From assembly GCF_900233005.1 (NCBI RefSeq), contig NZ_LT960612.1:1240001-1304000 (forward strand): 64,000 bases of DNA. The letters are read 5' to 3'. Under the pieces are notes generated by a model, which was given only the letters and a program-made list of their open reading frames with translations, did no database searches and was not told where the DNA came from. Positions within the stretch are counted from its first letter, which is position 1. Every line of letters starts with the position of its first letter. Source of the DNA: Vibrio tapetis subsp. tapetis (GTDB lineage Bacteria > Pseudomonadota > Gammaproteobacteria > Enterobacterales > Vibrionaceae). The position numbers were made by a program, and so were the translations under genes. This document shows, one piece after another, positions 1 to 10,608 of this stretch.

Positions 1-495
1 AAGCGCACAAAAGCTTTCGAGTTGGTTAGTGTCCCAGTTTCCTGGTTGGCTGTTTTCACCATCAAGATAAACGTCAATATCAAACCCGGTTGAGATTGAG
101 GATATTTCGAAGTATCCCGCGAAACGATGGCATGAAGTAAAGCCAAATAGATGGTAGCCATCTGCCTGCTCGAATACCAAGTAATTGTAGAAACGCTTCG
201 CGGCGTCATTCGGGTAGATGCGATAGCTTTCGTTGTTATCTGGGCAGCGTCCGATATCGATAAGCTGGTCAAAGGTACCGCCCGTTTGGGCTAGCATTTG
301 GAAGCCATCGCCAAGTAATTTGGCGTGATGTTCACAGGCTAAAAAAGTGCGGGCGACTAAATAGGACTCTGGAATCGCTTCATTGTGAATGCCTTGAAAC
401 TCGAGTTCGACTTCGTTACGTACAAGGGTATGGGATACATTAGGCTGAAGTAAATCTAGGTTACAGCCATTCTCTAACATCACAGATTGAATCAT
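1..495 (-). CDS. 5' part of an unidentified gene (possible GH36-like alpha-galactosidase)
   Basis: An open frame of 165 codons starts at the ATG complementary to 493-495 and runs off the left edge of the window, so the C-terminus is missing. There is no signal peptide or membrane segment. The visible part is soluble, rich in aromatic residues and has beta-like character, for example the segment around YLVFEQADGYHLFGFTSC. This recalls the N-terminal beta-sandwich of GH36-type alpha-galactosidases, but no catalytic residue lies in the window. The family call is therefore a guess; the coding call is firm because the frame is open and has a plausible start. Confidence 0.6.
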   Translation of the reverse strand, partial: MIQSVMLENGCNLDLLQPNVSHTLVRNEVELEFQGIHNEAIPESYLVARTFLACEHHAKLLGDGFQMLAQTGGTFDQLIDIGRCPDNNESYRIYPNDAAKRFYNYLVFEQADGYHLFGFTSCHRFAGYFEISSISTGFDIDVYLDGENSQPGNWDTNQLESFCAL

Positions 496-787
496 GGTTT
501 ACTCTACAATCGAAAACACATAGCGTGTTATTCGAATTACAGCATGGAGATTGGGAGCTGTCTATTTTATCAATAGTATCAAGATCACGATGTGAGATTT
601 TTTGTGACTAGATAGGGATGTGTTGATTAAGCCTAACGGCAAGTCGTCGTCAATAAATCAAAGTCACAATTAAGCATAATGCTCAATTTGTTTCATGGTT
701 TTTAGGAGTAACCCTAATTAAATCATGTGTATGGGTGATAGGATTTCTCTTTATATTTGTTTAACTGTTCTATAAGAGGTCCTTGAT

Positions 788-2677
788 ATGCAATTTAGTC
801 TAAAGAGAAAAATGGTTTTCTCTGTAGTTTTGGCGATTGCTGTTACATCTGCCATTCTCCTTTTCATGGGTTATAAGACCTTTCAAAATAACAGCTGGCG
901 GGCGATTGAGAGTGAAAGCCGTAATACACTCCAAGCACATGCAAAAGGAATTGGTGATTGGTTCTATGATAAGAAACAAGCAGTACACGGACTTAAACAG
1001 CAAGTTCAACTTAACCCTTCAATAGATATTGTTCCTCATTTACGTCAAACCCTTGTTTCTGGTGGGTTTGGACTGAGTTATTACGGGAATAAAGAAGGTG
1101 AGATGTTCCGCCATGATCCTTTACTTAATAAACCGGGCTATGACCCAAGAGTGCGAGGTTGGTATAAACAAACATTGGCTGAGAATCGTGCCATTACTAC
1201 TAAGCCCTATGTAAGTGTCACAATGCAAACCTTGGTGGTTACGCTGACTGACCCAGTCATAGAAAATGGTTCGATCATTGGTGTGGCGGCATCAAATCTA
1301 GCGTTGGACAAACTTATTCAAGATGTATTGGCAATTGAGGTTCCAGGTAATGGGCGTGCGATTCTAATTGATAAGCAAGGCACGGTCGTTGCTCATAAGA
1401 ATAAAGACTTCATTCTTAAGCAAGTCAACGAGATTGCACCTGAGCTGAGCGTCTCTGGTTTAAATAGTGCCGCACAAAACCTCAAGACAATCTTCACTCA
1501 AGTTGATGGTGCTGAACGCGTCATCATGGCAGAACCCATTAAAGGGACTGATTGGCTCCTTGTGATTGAAATGGACAAAGAGGTGTTAGAACAACCGTTG
1601 TTCGATATGCTGGTCAGTCAGATAACAACAGGTTTGATTGTATTGATCGTTATGGCGGCGGCTACGTCGTGGTTTGTGGCTCGTCAATTAGTTGAACTTG
1701 GCCGAGTGAGTGAAGCACTGGCTGATATTGCGGAAGGGGATGGTGATTTAACACAGCGTCTTCAAGTGTCGAGTAAAGATGAAGTAGGGCAACTTGCCGA
1801 TAAGTTTAATGTGTTTGTAGACCGACTCCATGGAATGATGGAAAACGTCACTCAAGTTTCAACGGCAATGAACAACGGTGCTGATCAAGCCAACAGTAGC
1901 GCATTAAAACGCAGTGAAAGTGTCAGTAGACAGCAAGATGAAATCGCTATGGTAGCGACTGCTGTGACTGAAATGGCGACAGCGACGTCTGAAATTGCGT
2001 CTAATGCGGACAACACAGCGAAAAGTGCGACTCACTCTGTGGAATTGAGTGAACAAGGTTTCCAGCAGATGGCTAAGAGCCAATCATCCATTAACGAGTT
2101 AGCAACTGAACTTACTAGCGCTGTTTCTATCATCAGTGAGTTGGAAGAGCATGGCCAACAAATTGCTTCTATCTTGGCAACTATTCGCGAAATAGCCGAG
2201 CAAACTAACTTGCTTGCGCTTAATGCGGCAATCGAAGCTGCAAGGGCGGGTGAACAAGGCCGCGGCTTTGCGGTAGTTGCCGATGAAGTTCGAGTGCTTT
2301 CTCAACGTACTCATGCTTCAACAGAAGAGATTGAAGACAAGATAAAACGCTTGCAACAAGCAACCAACGGCGCTGTCAAAGTGATGACACAAAGCCATGA
2401 TATGGCGAAAACAAGCGTACACGATGTTGATATGGCAGGAGAAAGCTTGGCTCAAATCCGCGAAGCGATTCAGATGATCAGCGATATGGCTACCCAAATA
2501 GCCTCTGCGGCAGAAGAGCAGTCATTAGTGACGGCAGAAATAAACGCAAACACAGAGTCGGTTCGTGAAGTCAGCGATGTGATGGCGCTAGATGCGACAG
2601 ATGCAGTTTCTCAGGCTGACCAACTGAGTCATTTGGCAAGTGATTTGAAACAAGAACTATCTCGATTCAAGCTTTAG
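788..2677 (+). CDS. Methyl-accepting chemotaxis protein with Cache sensor domain
   Basis: A chemoreceptor of 629 aa that passes periplasmic ligand binding to the CheA-CheW array. The order is TM1 (about residues 8-29), a dCache-type periplasmic domain (about 35-270, with the typical [11 protein letters not shown] segment and a [14 protein letters not shown] segment), TM2 (about 275-298), a HAMP domain with the [10 protein letters not shown] motif, and a C-terminal signalling coiled coil. The hairpin tip is conserved ([20 protein letters not shown], followed by [15 protein letters not shown]). The DPRVRGWYK element is common in dCache domains that bind amino acids or other small ligands, but the ligand cannot be read. 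No C-terminal CheR-tethering pentapeptide is seen. It is monocistronic with its own terminator. Confidence 0.95.
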   Translation: MQFSLKRKMVFSVVLAIAVTSAILLFMGYKTFQNNSWRAIESESRNTLQAHAKGIGDWFYDKKQAVHGLKQQVQLNPSIDIVPHLRQTLVSGGFGLSYYGNKEGEMFRHDPLLNKPGYDPRVRGWYKQTLAENRAITTKPYVSVTMQTLVVTLTDPVIENGSIIGVAASNLALDKLIQDVLAIEVPGNGRAILIDKQGTVVAHKNKDFILKQVNEIAPELSVSGLNSAAQNLKTIFTQVDGAERVIMAEPIKGTDWLLVIEMDKEVLEQPLFDMLVSQITTGLIVLIVMAAATSWFVARQLVELGRVSEALADIAEGDGDLTQRLQVSSKDEVGQLADKFNVFVDRLHGMMENVTQVSTAMNNGADQANSSALKRSESVSRQQDEIAMVATAVTEMATATSEIASNADNTAKSATHSVELSEQGFQQMAKSQSSINELATELTSAVSIISELEEHGQQIASILATIREIAEQTNLLALNAAIEAARAGEQGRGFAVVADEVRVLSQRTHASTEEIEDKIKRLQQATNGAVKVMTQSHDMAKTSVHDVDMAGESLAQIREAIQMISDMATQIASAAEEQSLVTAEINANTESVREVSDVMALDATDAVSQADQLSHLASDLKQELSRFKL

Positions 2678-2706
2678 TTTCGTGACCGATATTTGTTAGA
2701 ACTTAA

Positions 2707-2745
2707 AAAGAGCACAAGCGATAACAAGCTTGTGCTCTTTGATTT
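2707..2745. terminator. Rho-independent terminator after the chemoreceptor
   Basis: A perfect 13-bp stem (AAAGAGCACAAGC at 2707-2719, complement at 2728-2740) with an 8-nt loop lies 30 bp after the receptor stop and ends in TTT. Confidence 0.9.
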
Positions 2746-3140
2746 ATTATTCATAGTGCATTCTTAATGTCGTCTTTTTAATATTACTTAATTAGCAATA
2801 TCTTATTTAAAATACTAACCTACATTAATTAGCAAAAGCTAACTAATATCAATTATTTCGTTTTATATTTGGCTCATAATGCGAGTAATAAGAAAGCGTA
2901 GTAAAATAATATTTTGTTCTATTTTTATTGAAAATGAGTTAAATGCTATTTATATTAATGACTTATTGTTGAGTTTTTGCTCTATGCGGGGTTCGGGTTA
3001 GTATTTTGTTCTTGGCTCTCCGGTTAGTAGGTGGTAGTGTGCTGTTTTTCTTGCAGATACAGTCACATACACTTTGATTACTCAAGTGTATGTATAAGCT
3101 TTTCTGCCTTCGTAAGACAAACTAATAAAGGTAAACCAAG
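2746..3140. other. AT-rich intergenic region without a gene
   Basis: About 395 bp of AT-rich DNA between the chemoreceptor terminator and the EAL gene. No ORF with a credible start was found. The only clear structure is the dyad at 3065-3093. The region probably holds the promoter of the EAL gene. Confidence 0.6.
3065..3093. promoter_or_regulatory. 10-bp inverted repeat upstream of the EAL gene
   Basis: Perfect arms ACATACACTT (3065-3074) and AAGTGTATGT (3084-3093) are separated by 9 bp, 48 bp before the EAL start codon. No T-run follows, so an operator or 5'-UTR hairpin is more likely than a terminator. The binding protein is unknown. Confidence 0.55.
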
Positions 3141-4565
3141 ATGGTATTTCTAACCGTTGTGTTAGCGATGTTTCTATGTGTGTTTGTTATTGCCTATTTA
3201 AAACTATCAATAGGCTCGCTTAAACACAGTGAGAATAGAAGTACTGACTTTCGATATGGGCAAGTGTTAAATAGTGAAGAATATTTTCAATCGTTAAAAA
3301 AAGATATCTTTGGTTTCGAGTATTTTTCTTCCCTAATGAAGCAAATTGAAGCTAGGAAAATGACCGTGTATTACCACCTTTCTTTAGTTAAGATTGGGCG
3401 ATCTGAGCAGTCATTATACCGTTTGACACGAAAAGATAAGCTTCGCCAGAAACTGTATAAAGAGATAAACCAAAGTGTCTGCCCGACTTTTTTGAAAGTG
3501 TATAGTGATGAATATTTGGTTGTTGCATTCGCTGTTTATAAACCACTCGATAGTAAAGATGTAAAAGAAAAACAAAAGAAACTCATTGAACGATTACCTA
3601 ATGAATTAGTGTTTGATGGAGGCTTGGTCGCAATGGATTACGCGATTTCATCCCTGTATATGTCGAGTAAATCGGTATTGGCCGATCTCGATAAGATGGA
3701 ACGCCGACTCTCCTTTGGGATGAAAAAAGCGCTGAGCACTGTTGAAGGGTTGTACATTCACCAAGAAGAAAGCTATTGCTCTGCAATGAAGGAAAAATAC
3801 TTAACTCGAGAGCTCTATCGATCAATTTGCTATGAAGAGCAGAGTTTTCATGTGGTTTACCAACCAATTTATGATGCTTTAAGTGATGAAAAGCCTTCTG
3901 CCTACGAAGCGCTGGTACGCTGGAACAATGAGCTGAACATTGGACCTGCTGATTTTGTCCCTGTATTAGAGCAACATGAGCACCTGCATTATCAATTTAC
4001 CTTTATCGTATTGAAAAATGTCATTGGCGATCTTAAAGCTCGTTTATCGAGAAACCAGCTGATACCCCCAGTATCTGTAAATATTTCGACTAATGATCTA
4101 TGCGCGCCTAATTTTGTCTCAGATGTTCTGGCTTTAACACTAACCTGCGAACCATTGCGTGAACGGTTGATATTTGAGATTACTGAAAACAATCAACTGA
4201 TCTACAGTGATCAGTTAAAAGCCGTAGTTGAGTCGTTGACCAGTTTGGGTTTTAGGTTTTCTCTAGATGATTTTGGCAGCGGCTATGCAAATTTAGATGC
4301 GTTGAACTTACATTTTGTTTCCACCGTTAAAATTGATAAGCGTTATGTCGATGATATCGAAATAGACTCGCATAAGAAGCAAACACTGTTTCAAGTGCTT
4401 GAATTGTGTGCGCACTTTGGTCGACTTGTCGTGATTGAAGGCGTTGAAAACATTAGACAAGTTGAGATTATTAAAGCGCTTAAAAAGAGTAATATTTATA
4501 TTCAGGGTTATTATTACGCGAAACCATGCGAAAAAACCAAGGCGTTTGCTTTGCTAGGTGCGTAG
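3141..4565 (+). CDS. Membrane-anchored EAL-domain c-di-GMP phosphodiesterase
   Basis: A protein of 474 aa predicted to hydrolyse c-di-GMP to pGpG. An N-terminal membrane helix (about residues 2-22) anchors it with no sizeable periplasmic domain. Residues about 40-200 form a module resembling a degenerate GGDEF domain, with no GGDEF motif visible. The C-terminal EAL domain (about 220-470) keeps the residues expected for catalysis and metal binding: YEALVRW, NIST, EITEN, DDFGSG, KIDK, EGVE and QGYYYAKP. It is therefore likely active. It converges on a PAS-GGDEF cyclase, so the pair could set opposing c-di-GMP outputs. An AAGG ribosome site precedes the ATG. Confidence 0.92.
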   Translation: MVFLTVVLAMFLCVFVIAYLKLSIGSLKHSENRSTDFRYGQVLNSEEYFQSLKKDIFGFEYFSSLMKQIEARKMTVYYHLSLVKIGRSEQSLYRLTRKDKLRQKLYKEINQSVCPTFLKVYSDEYLVVAFAVYKPLDSKDVKEKQKKLIERLPNELVFDGGLVAMDYAISSLYMSSKSVLADLDKMERRLSFGMKKALSTVEGLYIHQEESYCSAMKEKYLTRELYRSICYEEQSFHVVYQPIYDALSDEKPSAYEALVRWNNELNIGPADFVPVLEQHEHLHYQFTFIVLKNVIGDLKARLSRNQLIPPVSVNISTNDLCAPNFVSDVLALTLTCEPLRERLIFEITENNQLIYSDQLKAVVESLTSLGFRFSLDDFGSGYANLDALNLHFVSTVKIDKRYVDDIEIDSHKKQTLFQVLELCAHFGRLVVIEGVENIRQVEIIKALKKSNIYIQGYYYAKPCEKTKAFALLGA

Positions 4566-4621
4566 TGCCAACGGCCTGGATAGATAGGTTATCGATGGGA
4601 TGACCGCTGCAATCCTATGAC

Positions 4622-5611
4622 TTAGCGAGCAGCGTGACAAAGCGTAGCGCAATCGTCATCAATATTGACCACCGCGATACTATTTTTTCCATTTTTCTTT
4701 ACTTGATACATGGCTGAATCGGCACGCTGGTAGACGTCTTCAAAGCGATGTTGATTACCTGTAAACAAGCATATACCGATACTAAATCCTAAGGTCAATG
4801 TAGCTTGCGAATGTTGGAGTGATACGGCTGAAAATGAGAGGAGTCGGTGACACAACTTCATTAGCTCAGTACGGTGCGAGTAGCTACAGAGTATGACGAA
4901 TTCGTCTCCACCTAGTCTGCCAATTCTGCAGTTTTCCATCGCATTATTTTTGAGCCAAGCTGCAATCTCGAGCAGTAGGTCGTCTCCGGCTTTGTGTCCG
5001 AGCTCGTCATTGACGGCTTTGAAGTTATCTACATCAATGAATATCAACGCAGAGCCACTATCGCGGTGTGTTGCTAAGTGGTTTTGATAGCTCTCTAACA
5101 TGGCTTTTCTGTTTAATAAGCCAGTAAGAGGATCACTGTTTGCTAAGGTTGCGAGTTGGATTTCGTAGCGCTTTTCTTGCGTAATGTCGGTATGTGTACC
5201 CATCATGCGAAGTGGCAGCCCATTGTCGTCATATTCCACAACGCGGCCACGGTCTGATACCCAGCTGTCTGTTCCGTCTTTGTGGATCATTCGGTGCATG
5301 ATTTGATAGAAATCGGTTTTGCCATTGATATGGTCTTCAAATGCTCTCACGGTAAAGTCATAATCTTCAGGGTGTAATTTGCTTTTCCACATGTCGACCG
5401 TTGCACTTAGTTCATTCGCCTGATAGCCAAGCATCTTACCCCACTCAACGTTGAATATGGTCAATGAACCACTAGGGACATGCTGCTCCCATAGACAAAG
5501 GCCAGTGCCATCTAGTGTCACGCTGAGTTTCTCTTGTAAGCGGGCGTTTTCTTGTTTTAATCGTTTATTTTCCGCTTCAAGCTGTTTGATTTTATTTAAG
5601 TATTCATCCAT
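4622..5611 (-). CDS. Cytoplasmic PAS-GGDEF diguanylate cyclase
   Basis: A protein of 329 aa predicted to make c-di-GMP from GTP. It has a short N-terminal coiled coil (about residues 2-32), one PAS domain with a PAC-like tail (about 33-150, WVSDRGRVVEYDDNGLP then MGTHTDITQEKRYE), and a GGDEF domain (about 165-320). The signature RLGGDEFVIL is intact, so it should be active. The position five residues upstream of GGDEF reads A-M-E-N and not RxxD, so the classical inhibitory I-site appears absent. There is no membrane segment. It lies tail to tail with the EAL phosphodiesterase, 56 bp apart. Confidence 0.93.
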   Translation of the reverse strand: MDEYLNKIKQLEAENKRLKQENARLQEKLSVTLDGTGLCLWEQHVPSGSLTIFNVEWGKMLGYQANELSATVDMWKSKLHPEDYDFTVRAFEDHINGKTDFYQIMHRMIHKDGTDSWVSDRGRVVEYDDNGLPLRMMGTHTDITQEKRYEIQLATLANSDPLTGLLNRKAMLESYQNHLATHRDSGSALIFIDVDNFKAVNDELGHKAGDDLLLEIAAWLKNNAMENCRIGRLGGDEFVILCSYSHRTELMKLCHRLLSFSAVSLQHSQATLTLGFSIGICLFTGNQHRFEDVYQRADSAMYQVKKNGKNSIAVVNIDDDCATLCHAAR

Positions 5612-5908
5612 GAAGTACGCCTTAAGCCCGCAGATTCCGTGCAGGATCTTTTTAATCTACGGCTAACAATAACCTAAGATTCATGCTTTATAAAATTCTG
5701 AGTGTTAAGGCGCAACAAAATAAATGATAGTGATAATTGATATCGGTGATTCGTGTTCACTTCTCGACATAAATCTAGCCCTGTATCAGAGAAAGATGTG
5801 ACGATCTTGTGAGCAAGTAGAGGTAAATGATTAGAAATAGGTTGCCAAAAATTATAACTTATATACAAATGTAATAATTCGCAGAACAGGATGTAGGAGT
5901 TCAGCAGG

Positions 5909-6700
5909 ATGCGAGCGGCAAATTCAGAATATCTATTAGCAGCACTTAGAAGTGTGATTAAAACAAAAGGGCGGACTTATCGCGATCTCGCAGATGAAGT
6001 AGGTGTGCCTCTTTCAACGTTTAAGCGTCATCTATATAGCCCCAATATTACGTTGGAGAGGTTACTCGATTATTGCCGTGAGATAGACACCACATTAGAA
6101 GAACTGCAAAAATTGGCCGTCAAGCTTCAGCATGACAATGAGAGTTTTTTTAATAACACTCAAGATGAGATCTTTTTTCAGTTTCCTCACTTGTATGATT
6201 TCTATCGAGAACTTAGGCATATTAGGCATCGCGACAGTCATGACCACATGAAAAAGAAATACGGTTTGGACGAGGCATCGACGTACGCGTACTTCAGAGC
6301 GCTTGAGTTGCTTGGATTAGTCAAGCTAACGGATGACAATAAAACGCAGCTCAATGGCCCCTTGTATTACCGCTTTTCTGAAGACTCGAAATTGAGCCTG
6401 AAGTACAAAGATATCCTTAAAGCGCAAGCACTGGAAAACCCTAACTGTGTTCGAGTGGGGTTTTCGCGTATGAATCTCAAAGAATCTCAACTTGATGCCT
6501 TGAATAAGATGCTCACTCAAGAGGTGCTTAAATATCATACGGAGAACATGAAGAAAGATGACGATGGTGAAGGCGCTCTGTGTAACGTTTTATTGTTTGT
6601 CACACCACACGAAACGTTACGGTTCTCAGAGGGAATACGAACGCTTCCCAACGATTTCTTGTCTCAAGTTCGGTCGCAAATCGCGCGGATTGAAGCTTAA
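5909..6700 (+). CDS. HTH transcriptional regulator, XRE-like
   Basis: A protein of 263 aa. Residues about 8-65 form a lambda-repressor-like helix-turn-helix (TYRDLADEVGVPLSTFKRHLYSP) followed by a helix ending near EELQKL. The remaining 190 residues are soluble with no recognised ligand domain; they include a segment (about 85-130) that looks like a second winged-helix unit. This architecture occurs in small Vibrio regulators of unknown target. It stands alone, with an 18-bp-stem terminator right after it. The target genes cannot be inferred. Confidence 0.75.
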   Translation: MRAANSEYLLAALRSVIKTKGRTYRDLADEVGVPLSTFKRHLYSPNITLERLLDYCREIDTTLEELQKLAVKLQHDNESFFNNTQDEIFFQFPHLYDFYRELRHIRHRDSHDHMKKKYGLDEASTYAYFRALELLGLVKLTDDNKTQLNGPLYYRFSEDSKLSLKYKDILKAQALENPNCVRVGFSRMNLKESQLDALNKMLTQEVLKYHTENMKKDDDGEGALCNVLLFVTPHETLRFSEGIRTLPNDFLSQVRSQIARIEA

Positions 6701-6704
6701 AAAG

Positions 6705-6745
6705 AACAATAAAAAACCAGACTTGATGTCTGGTTTTTTATTGTT
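6705..6745. terminator. Bidirectional terminator
   Basis: A perfect 18-bp stem (6705-6722 with 6728-6745) and a 5-nt loop TTGAT. A- and T-runs on both sides allow it to serve the HTH gene and the convergent ABC operon. Confidence 0.92.
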
Positions 6746-6759
6746 TTAGTTTCAGGCTA

Positions 6760-7731
6760 TTAAGTCGTTTCAATTCTGTGGCATGCGACATAATGATGGT
6801 TGTCGACGTGCTTTAACTGAGGGTAGTCGGTTTTGCACTGCTCTGTCGCAGAATGGCATCTTGATTCAAAATGACATCCTTTGGGAGGAGAGATAGGAGA
6901 GGGTACATCGCCTTTAAGCGGCTCTCGTTTTTTTCTCGATCGCGGATCGGGTAATGGGATGGCAGAGATCAACGCTTGGGTGTAAGGATGCTGCGGGCGG
7001 GCAAAAAGCGAGTCGGTATCACTCATTTCAACAATGCGGCCAAGGTACATGACCGCTATATTGTCAGAGATGTGCCTCACAACGGATAAATCATGAGCAA
7101 TGAATACTAACGCGAGGTTCATCGTCGCCTGCAGATCAAGAAGAAGATTGATGATTTGTGATTGGACGGAAACATCGAGCGCTGATACGGCTTCGTCGCA
7201 GACGATGAGTTTCGGGTTCAACGCAATAGCACGAGCGATCCCAATGCGTTGACGTTGCCCTCCAGAGAATTCATGAGGGTATCGCTCTGCCGCTGATTCT
7301 GGTAACCCAACTTTAATGAGCAATTCTTTGACCTTTTGAGTTCGCTCTACTTGGGTCCCTATTTTATGAATGTCGAAGGGCTCTTGCAAAATCCGCCCAA
7401 TGGTATGGCGGCTATTGAGGCTTTCCATCGGGTCTTGGAAAATGATTTGAATTTCTTTACGCAACGAAACCATTTGCCTAGCGGTAAAATGGGTGATGTC
7501 TTGGCCGTCGTAAATGATCTGCCCTGAGGTCGGCTCATTGAGTTTAAGCAGTGAGCGGCCAAGTGAACTTTTTCCGCACCCTGATTCGCCAACCAGCCCG
7601 AGTGTTTCCCCTGCTTTGACGGTGAATGAAACACCGTCAACCGCGTAGGTATAAACATTGTCGCTAAATAGCCCTTTGCGAATCAAATAATGTTGTTTGA
7701 GATTGCGTACTTCTAAGAGAGTGTTAGCCAT
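6760..7731 (-). CDS. Peptide ABC transporter ATPase, second half of YejF-type (OppF/DppF-like)
   Basis: A nucleotide-binding subunit of 323 aa powering uptake by the upstream Yej-type permeases. It shows Walker A (GESGCGKSS), Q-loop ([10 protein letters not shown]), signature ([14 protein letters not shown]), Walker B ([12 protein letters not shown]) and the switch His (FIAHDLS). The C-terminal oligopeptide-transporter extension has the Cys pattern C-x6-C-x6-C. Its start overlaps the stop of the preceding ATPase gene by 8 bp. In Escherichia coli the two halves are one protein, YejF; here they are two genes. It is the last gene of the run, with the bidirectional terminator behind it. Confidence 0.93.
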   Translation of the reverse strand: MANTLLEVRNLKQHYLIRKGLFSDNVYTYAVDGVSFTVKAGETLGLVGESGCGKSSLGRSLLKLNEPTSGQIIYDGQDITHFTARQMVSLRKEIQIIFQDPMESLNSRHTIGRILQEPFDIHKIGTQVERTQKVKELLIKVGLPESAAERYPHEFSGGQRQRIGIARAIALNPKLIVCDEAVSALDVSVQSQIINLLLDLQATMNLALVFIAHDLSVVRHISDNIAVMYLGRIVEMSDTDSLFARPQHPYTQALISAIPLPDPRSRKKREPLKGDVPSPISPPKGCHFESRCHSATEQCKTDYPQLKHVDNHHYVACHRIETT

Positions 7732-8737
7732 TTACGTTTCCTTCCTCTGACATAAGAAAGCAGCTGACGGAGTGATGATGACCAATAGACATCAGTTTCG
7801 GTATTCGGGTGGCACATTGCGGCATTTGGTATTGGCACCGGCTTCGAAATCGGCAGCCAGATGGCATCTCGTGCAAGCTGGGTACTGAACCCGGAATGGT
7901 GCCAAGTTGTGATTTTGGTTCGCCATCCATTCTTGGAATTGACTGAAGTAGTCCTTGCGTATATGGGTGGCGTGGAGAATCAAATAAGGTATAGACGTCG
8001 GCTTTTTCAACGACATTACCTGCGTACATAACCACCACTTCGTCACAACTTTGAGCGACGACCCCCATATCATGAGTGATCAACACAATGGCCATGTTGC
8101 TCTTGTCTTGCATCTCGCTCATCAAATCGAGTATTTGAGCCTGCACCGTAACGTCTAATGCGGTTGTTGGTTCATCGGCAATCAAGACATCAGGGTTGCA
8201 AGCTAGTGCGATCGCGATCATCACACGTTGACGCATGCCTCCTGATAGCTCGTGAGGGTAGTTATTGATTCTTTGTTCGGCGGCAGGAATGCCGACTTGT
8301 TTTAACATCTCTATCGCTGCCTGTTTTTGCTGTTTGCGCGATAGGTCAGGTTTGTGCAGTTCATACACCTCGCAAAGTTGTTTCCCGATAGTATGAACAG
8401 GGTTTAACGCCGTCATAGGATCTTGGAAAATCATCGAGATTTCATTACCACGAGTTTGGTACAGTGCTTCTGCTGGCATTTGTACAAGATCTTTGCCCTT
8501 GTAAAGAATTGAGCCCGCCGTTATTTTTCCGTATGGATGAGGGAGTAGCCCCATGATGGATGCGGCGGTCACACTTTTACCACACCCAGACTCACCAACA
8601 ATACCAATGGTTTTTCCCTTAGAGACATCAAAAGAAACCTCATTGAGAACGGTGATATCACCATCATCCGTTGTAAAGGTTGTTTCAAGGCCTTCCACTG
8701 ACAAAATACAATCATTTTTCATGCTTACAGGATCCAT
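7724..8737 (-). CDS. Peptide ABC transporter ATPase, first half of YejF-type (OppD/DppD-like)
   Basis: A nucleotide-binding subunit of 337 aa with Walker A (GESGCGKSV), Q-loop (IFQDPMTALNP), signature (SGGMRQRVMIAIAL), Walker B (VLIADEPTTALD) and H-loop (LITHDMG). The C-terminal Cys-rich extension (CRFRSRCQYQMPQC) may bind an Fe-S cluster, as found in some OppD/DppD proteins. Its ATG overlaps the native stop of the binding-protein gene (TAATG), so translation is coupled. It should form a heterodimer with the next gene product. Confidence 0.93.
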   Translation of the reverse strand: MDPVSMKNDCILSVEGLETTFTTDDGDITVLNEVSFDVSKGKTIGIVGESGCGKSVTAASIMGLLPHPYGKITAGSILYKGKDLVQMPAEALYQTRGNEISMIFQDPMTALNPVHTIGKQLCEVYELHKPDLSRKQQKQAAIEMLKQVGIPAAEQRINNYPHELSGGMRQRVMIAIALACNPDVLIADEPTTALDVTVQAQILDLMSEMQDKSNMAIVLITHDMGVVAQSCDEVVVMYAGNVVEKADVYTLFDSPRHPYTQGLLQSIPRMDGEPKSQLGTIPGSVPSLHEMPSGCRFRSRCQYQMPQCATRIPKLMSIGHHHSVSCFLMSEEGNVNG

Positions 8738-10541
8738 TACTTCTGAGCGAAACGCTTTTCTATTCGCGTTACTGAAGGATACGACTGGCCAGATTTAAGA
8801 GCTTTCATGGTGGTTTTTTTCTCTTCCAAATCTATCCAGAACAAGCCGTACTCCATGCTTTTTGCATCTAGAATATCGCGAGACAAGGCGGTACCGATGT
8901 TTTTGGAAGCTTGACGTAACGCCAATGCGCCGCTCTTGAAAATGGCACTGAATAGGTAGGAATAACACAATCGCACTGGGCTATTTTTTCTTGAATTAGA
9001 CGAGACAACGTCGCCTTCTTGTCGACGTTAAATTCAGAGTCGTATTGTTCGATTAGGCTATCCATCGCGGGATCGGCAAAGTTGGTAAAGTTGTTAGTTT
9101 GTGGCTTGGCGTTCGAAGAGTGAAAATACTGCCAATACACGGGCATTTGTGGGGCGCCCATGCCCAAAAATGCGGCTTGGTGTTTTTTCTCAAGTAATGA
9201 TTTGAAGCCTGTTGCCCCGTCTACCAACTTGAGCTCAATTTCTAGCCCCGCTTTTTTCGCTTCCTCTTTCAAAACGATCACGCGAGGTGAGTGCATTTTG
9301 GATAAATAGGTTAGCGTGATGCTCAAGCGCTCACCTGCTTGGTTTATGCGAATGCCGTCTTTGTCTAAAGCGCTGTACCCGGCCATGTCAAAGTACTTGT
9401 CTGCCAGTGCCAAGTCGAACGCTTTGGCTTGGATTTGCTTGTTGTCGTAGTCGCCAAAACCTGAACCAAAACTTTGCTGATGGGTATAGTCACCACGCAG
9501 CGCAATGTCGATCATTTTCGGTACATTCATAGAGTGGGCGATACCACGTCGTAGATCCGAATTTCCCATTTTGTCTGCATTTAGGTTAAGCCAAACGCCT
9601 GCCGCTCCTTGAGGGGATTGGTTAAAAAACCATTCTTTGACGAGAAAGCCGCGGTCGTACAAATCGCCTTTCGCTTTTTCGTGCCAGATGGAAGGGAAGA
9701 CCATGTAATAGGCATCAAGCTCGCCTTTTTCAAAGTACTTAATGGAAATGTCCGAGTCACGGATGACTTTTAGCATGATGTGGTTAACGTTGTAGCGATG
9801 CTGATAGTATTTATTGCCGTAGCCCCACCAGTTATCGACTTTCGACAGCTTAACGTACTTGCCTTTCTTGATTTTGGCGACCTCGTACGGCCCCGTTACG
9901 GGTTCTGCTTTCCAGTTGTAACGTTTGACAAAATTATTTGGGATGCCCTTAGGGTAAAAGTGAGCGGGTTTTGGCAAAATATTCAGACGCATGAGCAATT
10001 CGTCGTTAGCCAGCTCGTTGGCTGAATGCAGGGCAAAGGTATGCTTATCAAAGATGGTGATCCCTGCGATTTTATTGGTATAGAAGTCTTGATACCAAGG
10101 GGCTTTGGTGTGTTTACTTCGCATGTAATCAAACACAAAACCAAAGTCCTTGCTGGTGACGGGCTTACCATCCGTCCAGCGTGCATTTTCATCCAGTTTA
10201 AAATAGACGGTTTTGTGGTCGTCGCCTATGGCCCACTGTTTTGCAAGCGCTGGTAGGTATTGACGGGTGTTTGGATGTTGCTGAATGAGAGAAGGATTAC
10301 CATCCATAATAAACGCACGAAAGCTACCATTTGAATCTGGCCCAACGGTACGCATGGTCAGTGGAAAGCTGTTGATGTGAATACGATAAGTGCCACCTTG
10401 TTTGGCGTTGCTATCTGCGAAGGTTGGCTGTTCGTTGTTAGAAACCCAATTTAACCCTTGCGGCACAGAGTCAGCGCTCGCAATGGATGGAAAAAACGTG
10501 CCGAGTATTAACAGCAATAACGATGTAAACAGTGTTTTCAT
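8737..10541 (-). pseudogene. yejA: YejA-like peptide-binding protein with an apparent -1 frameshift near the 3' end
   Basis: An extracytoplasmic binding protein of the SBP-5 family. The ATG complementary to 10539-10541 is preferred: it follows GGAG and opens a signal peptide (MKTLFTSLLLLILGTFFPSIASA). An upstream in-frame extension to 10664 overlaps the permease gene and is unlikely. The frame stops early at 8868 (557 aa). The expected ending (GTALSRDILDAKSMEYGLFWIDL then EKRFAQK) lies in another frame and ends at 8737, overlapping the ATPase ATG. One extra base in the A5 run (minus strand, 8900-8904) would restore about 601 aa, near the usual YejA length. It could be a real mutation, a sequence error or slippage. 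The truncated form lacks about the last 40 residues. Confidence 0.85.
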
Positions 10542-10608
10542 AGTGTCTCCAAACTCTTTGTAATAGGGTGCTACCTTGCACTCTTGTTTTATTGTGTATT
10601 TGAGATAA

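Noticed and set aside
720..760. Sigma-28 (flagellar) promoter before the chemoreceptor
   Set aside because: A partial match to the -10 element (GGGTGATAGG) without a convincing -35; not enough evidence.
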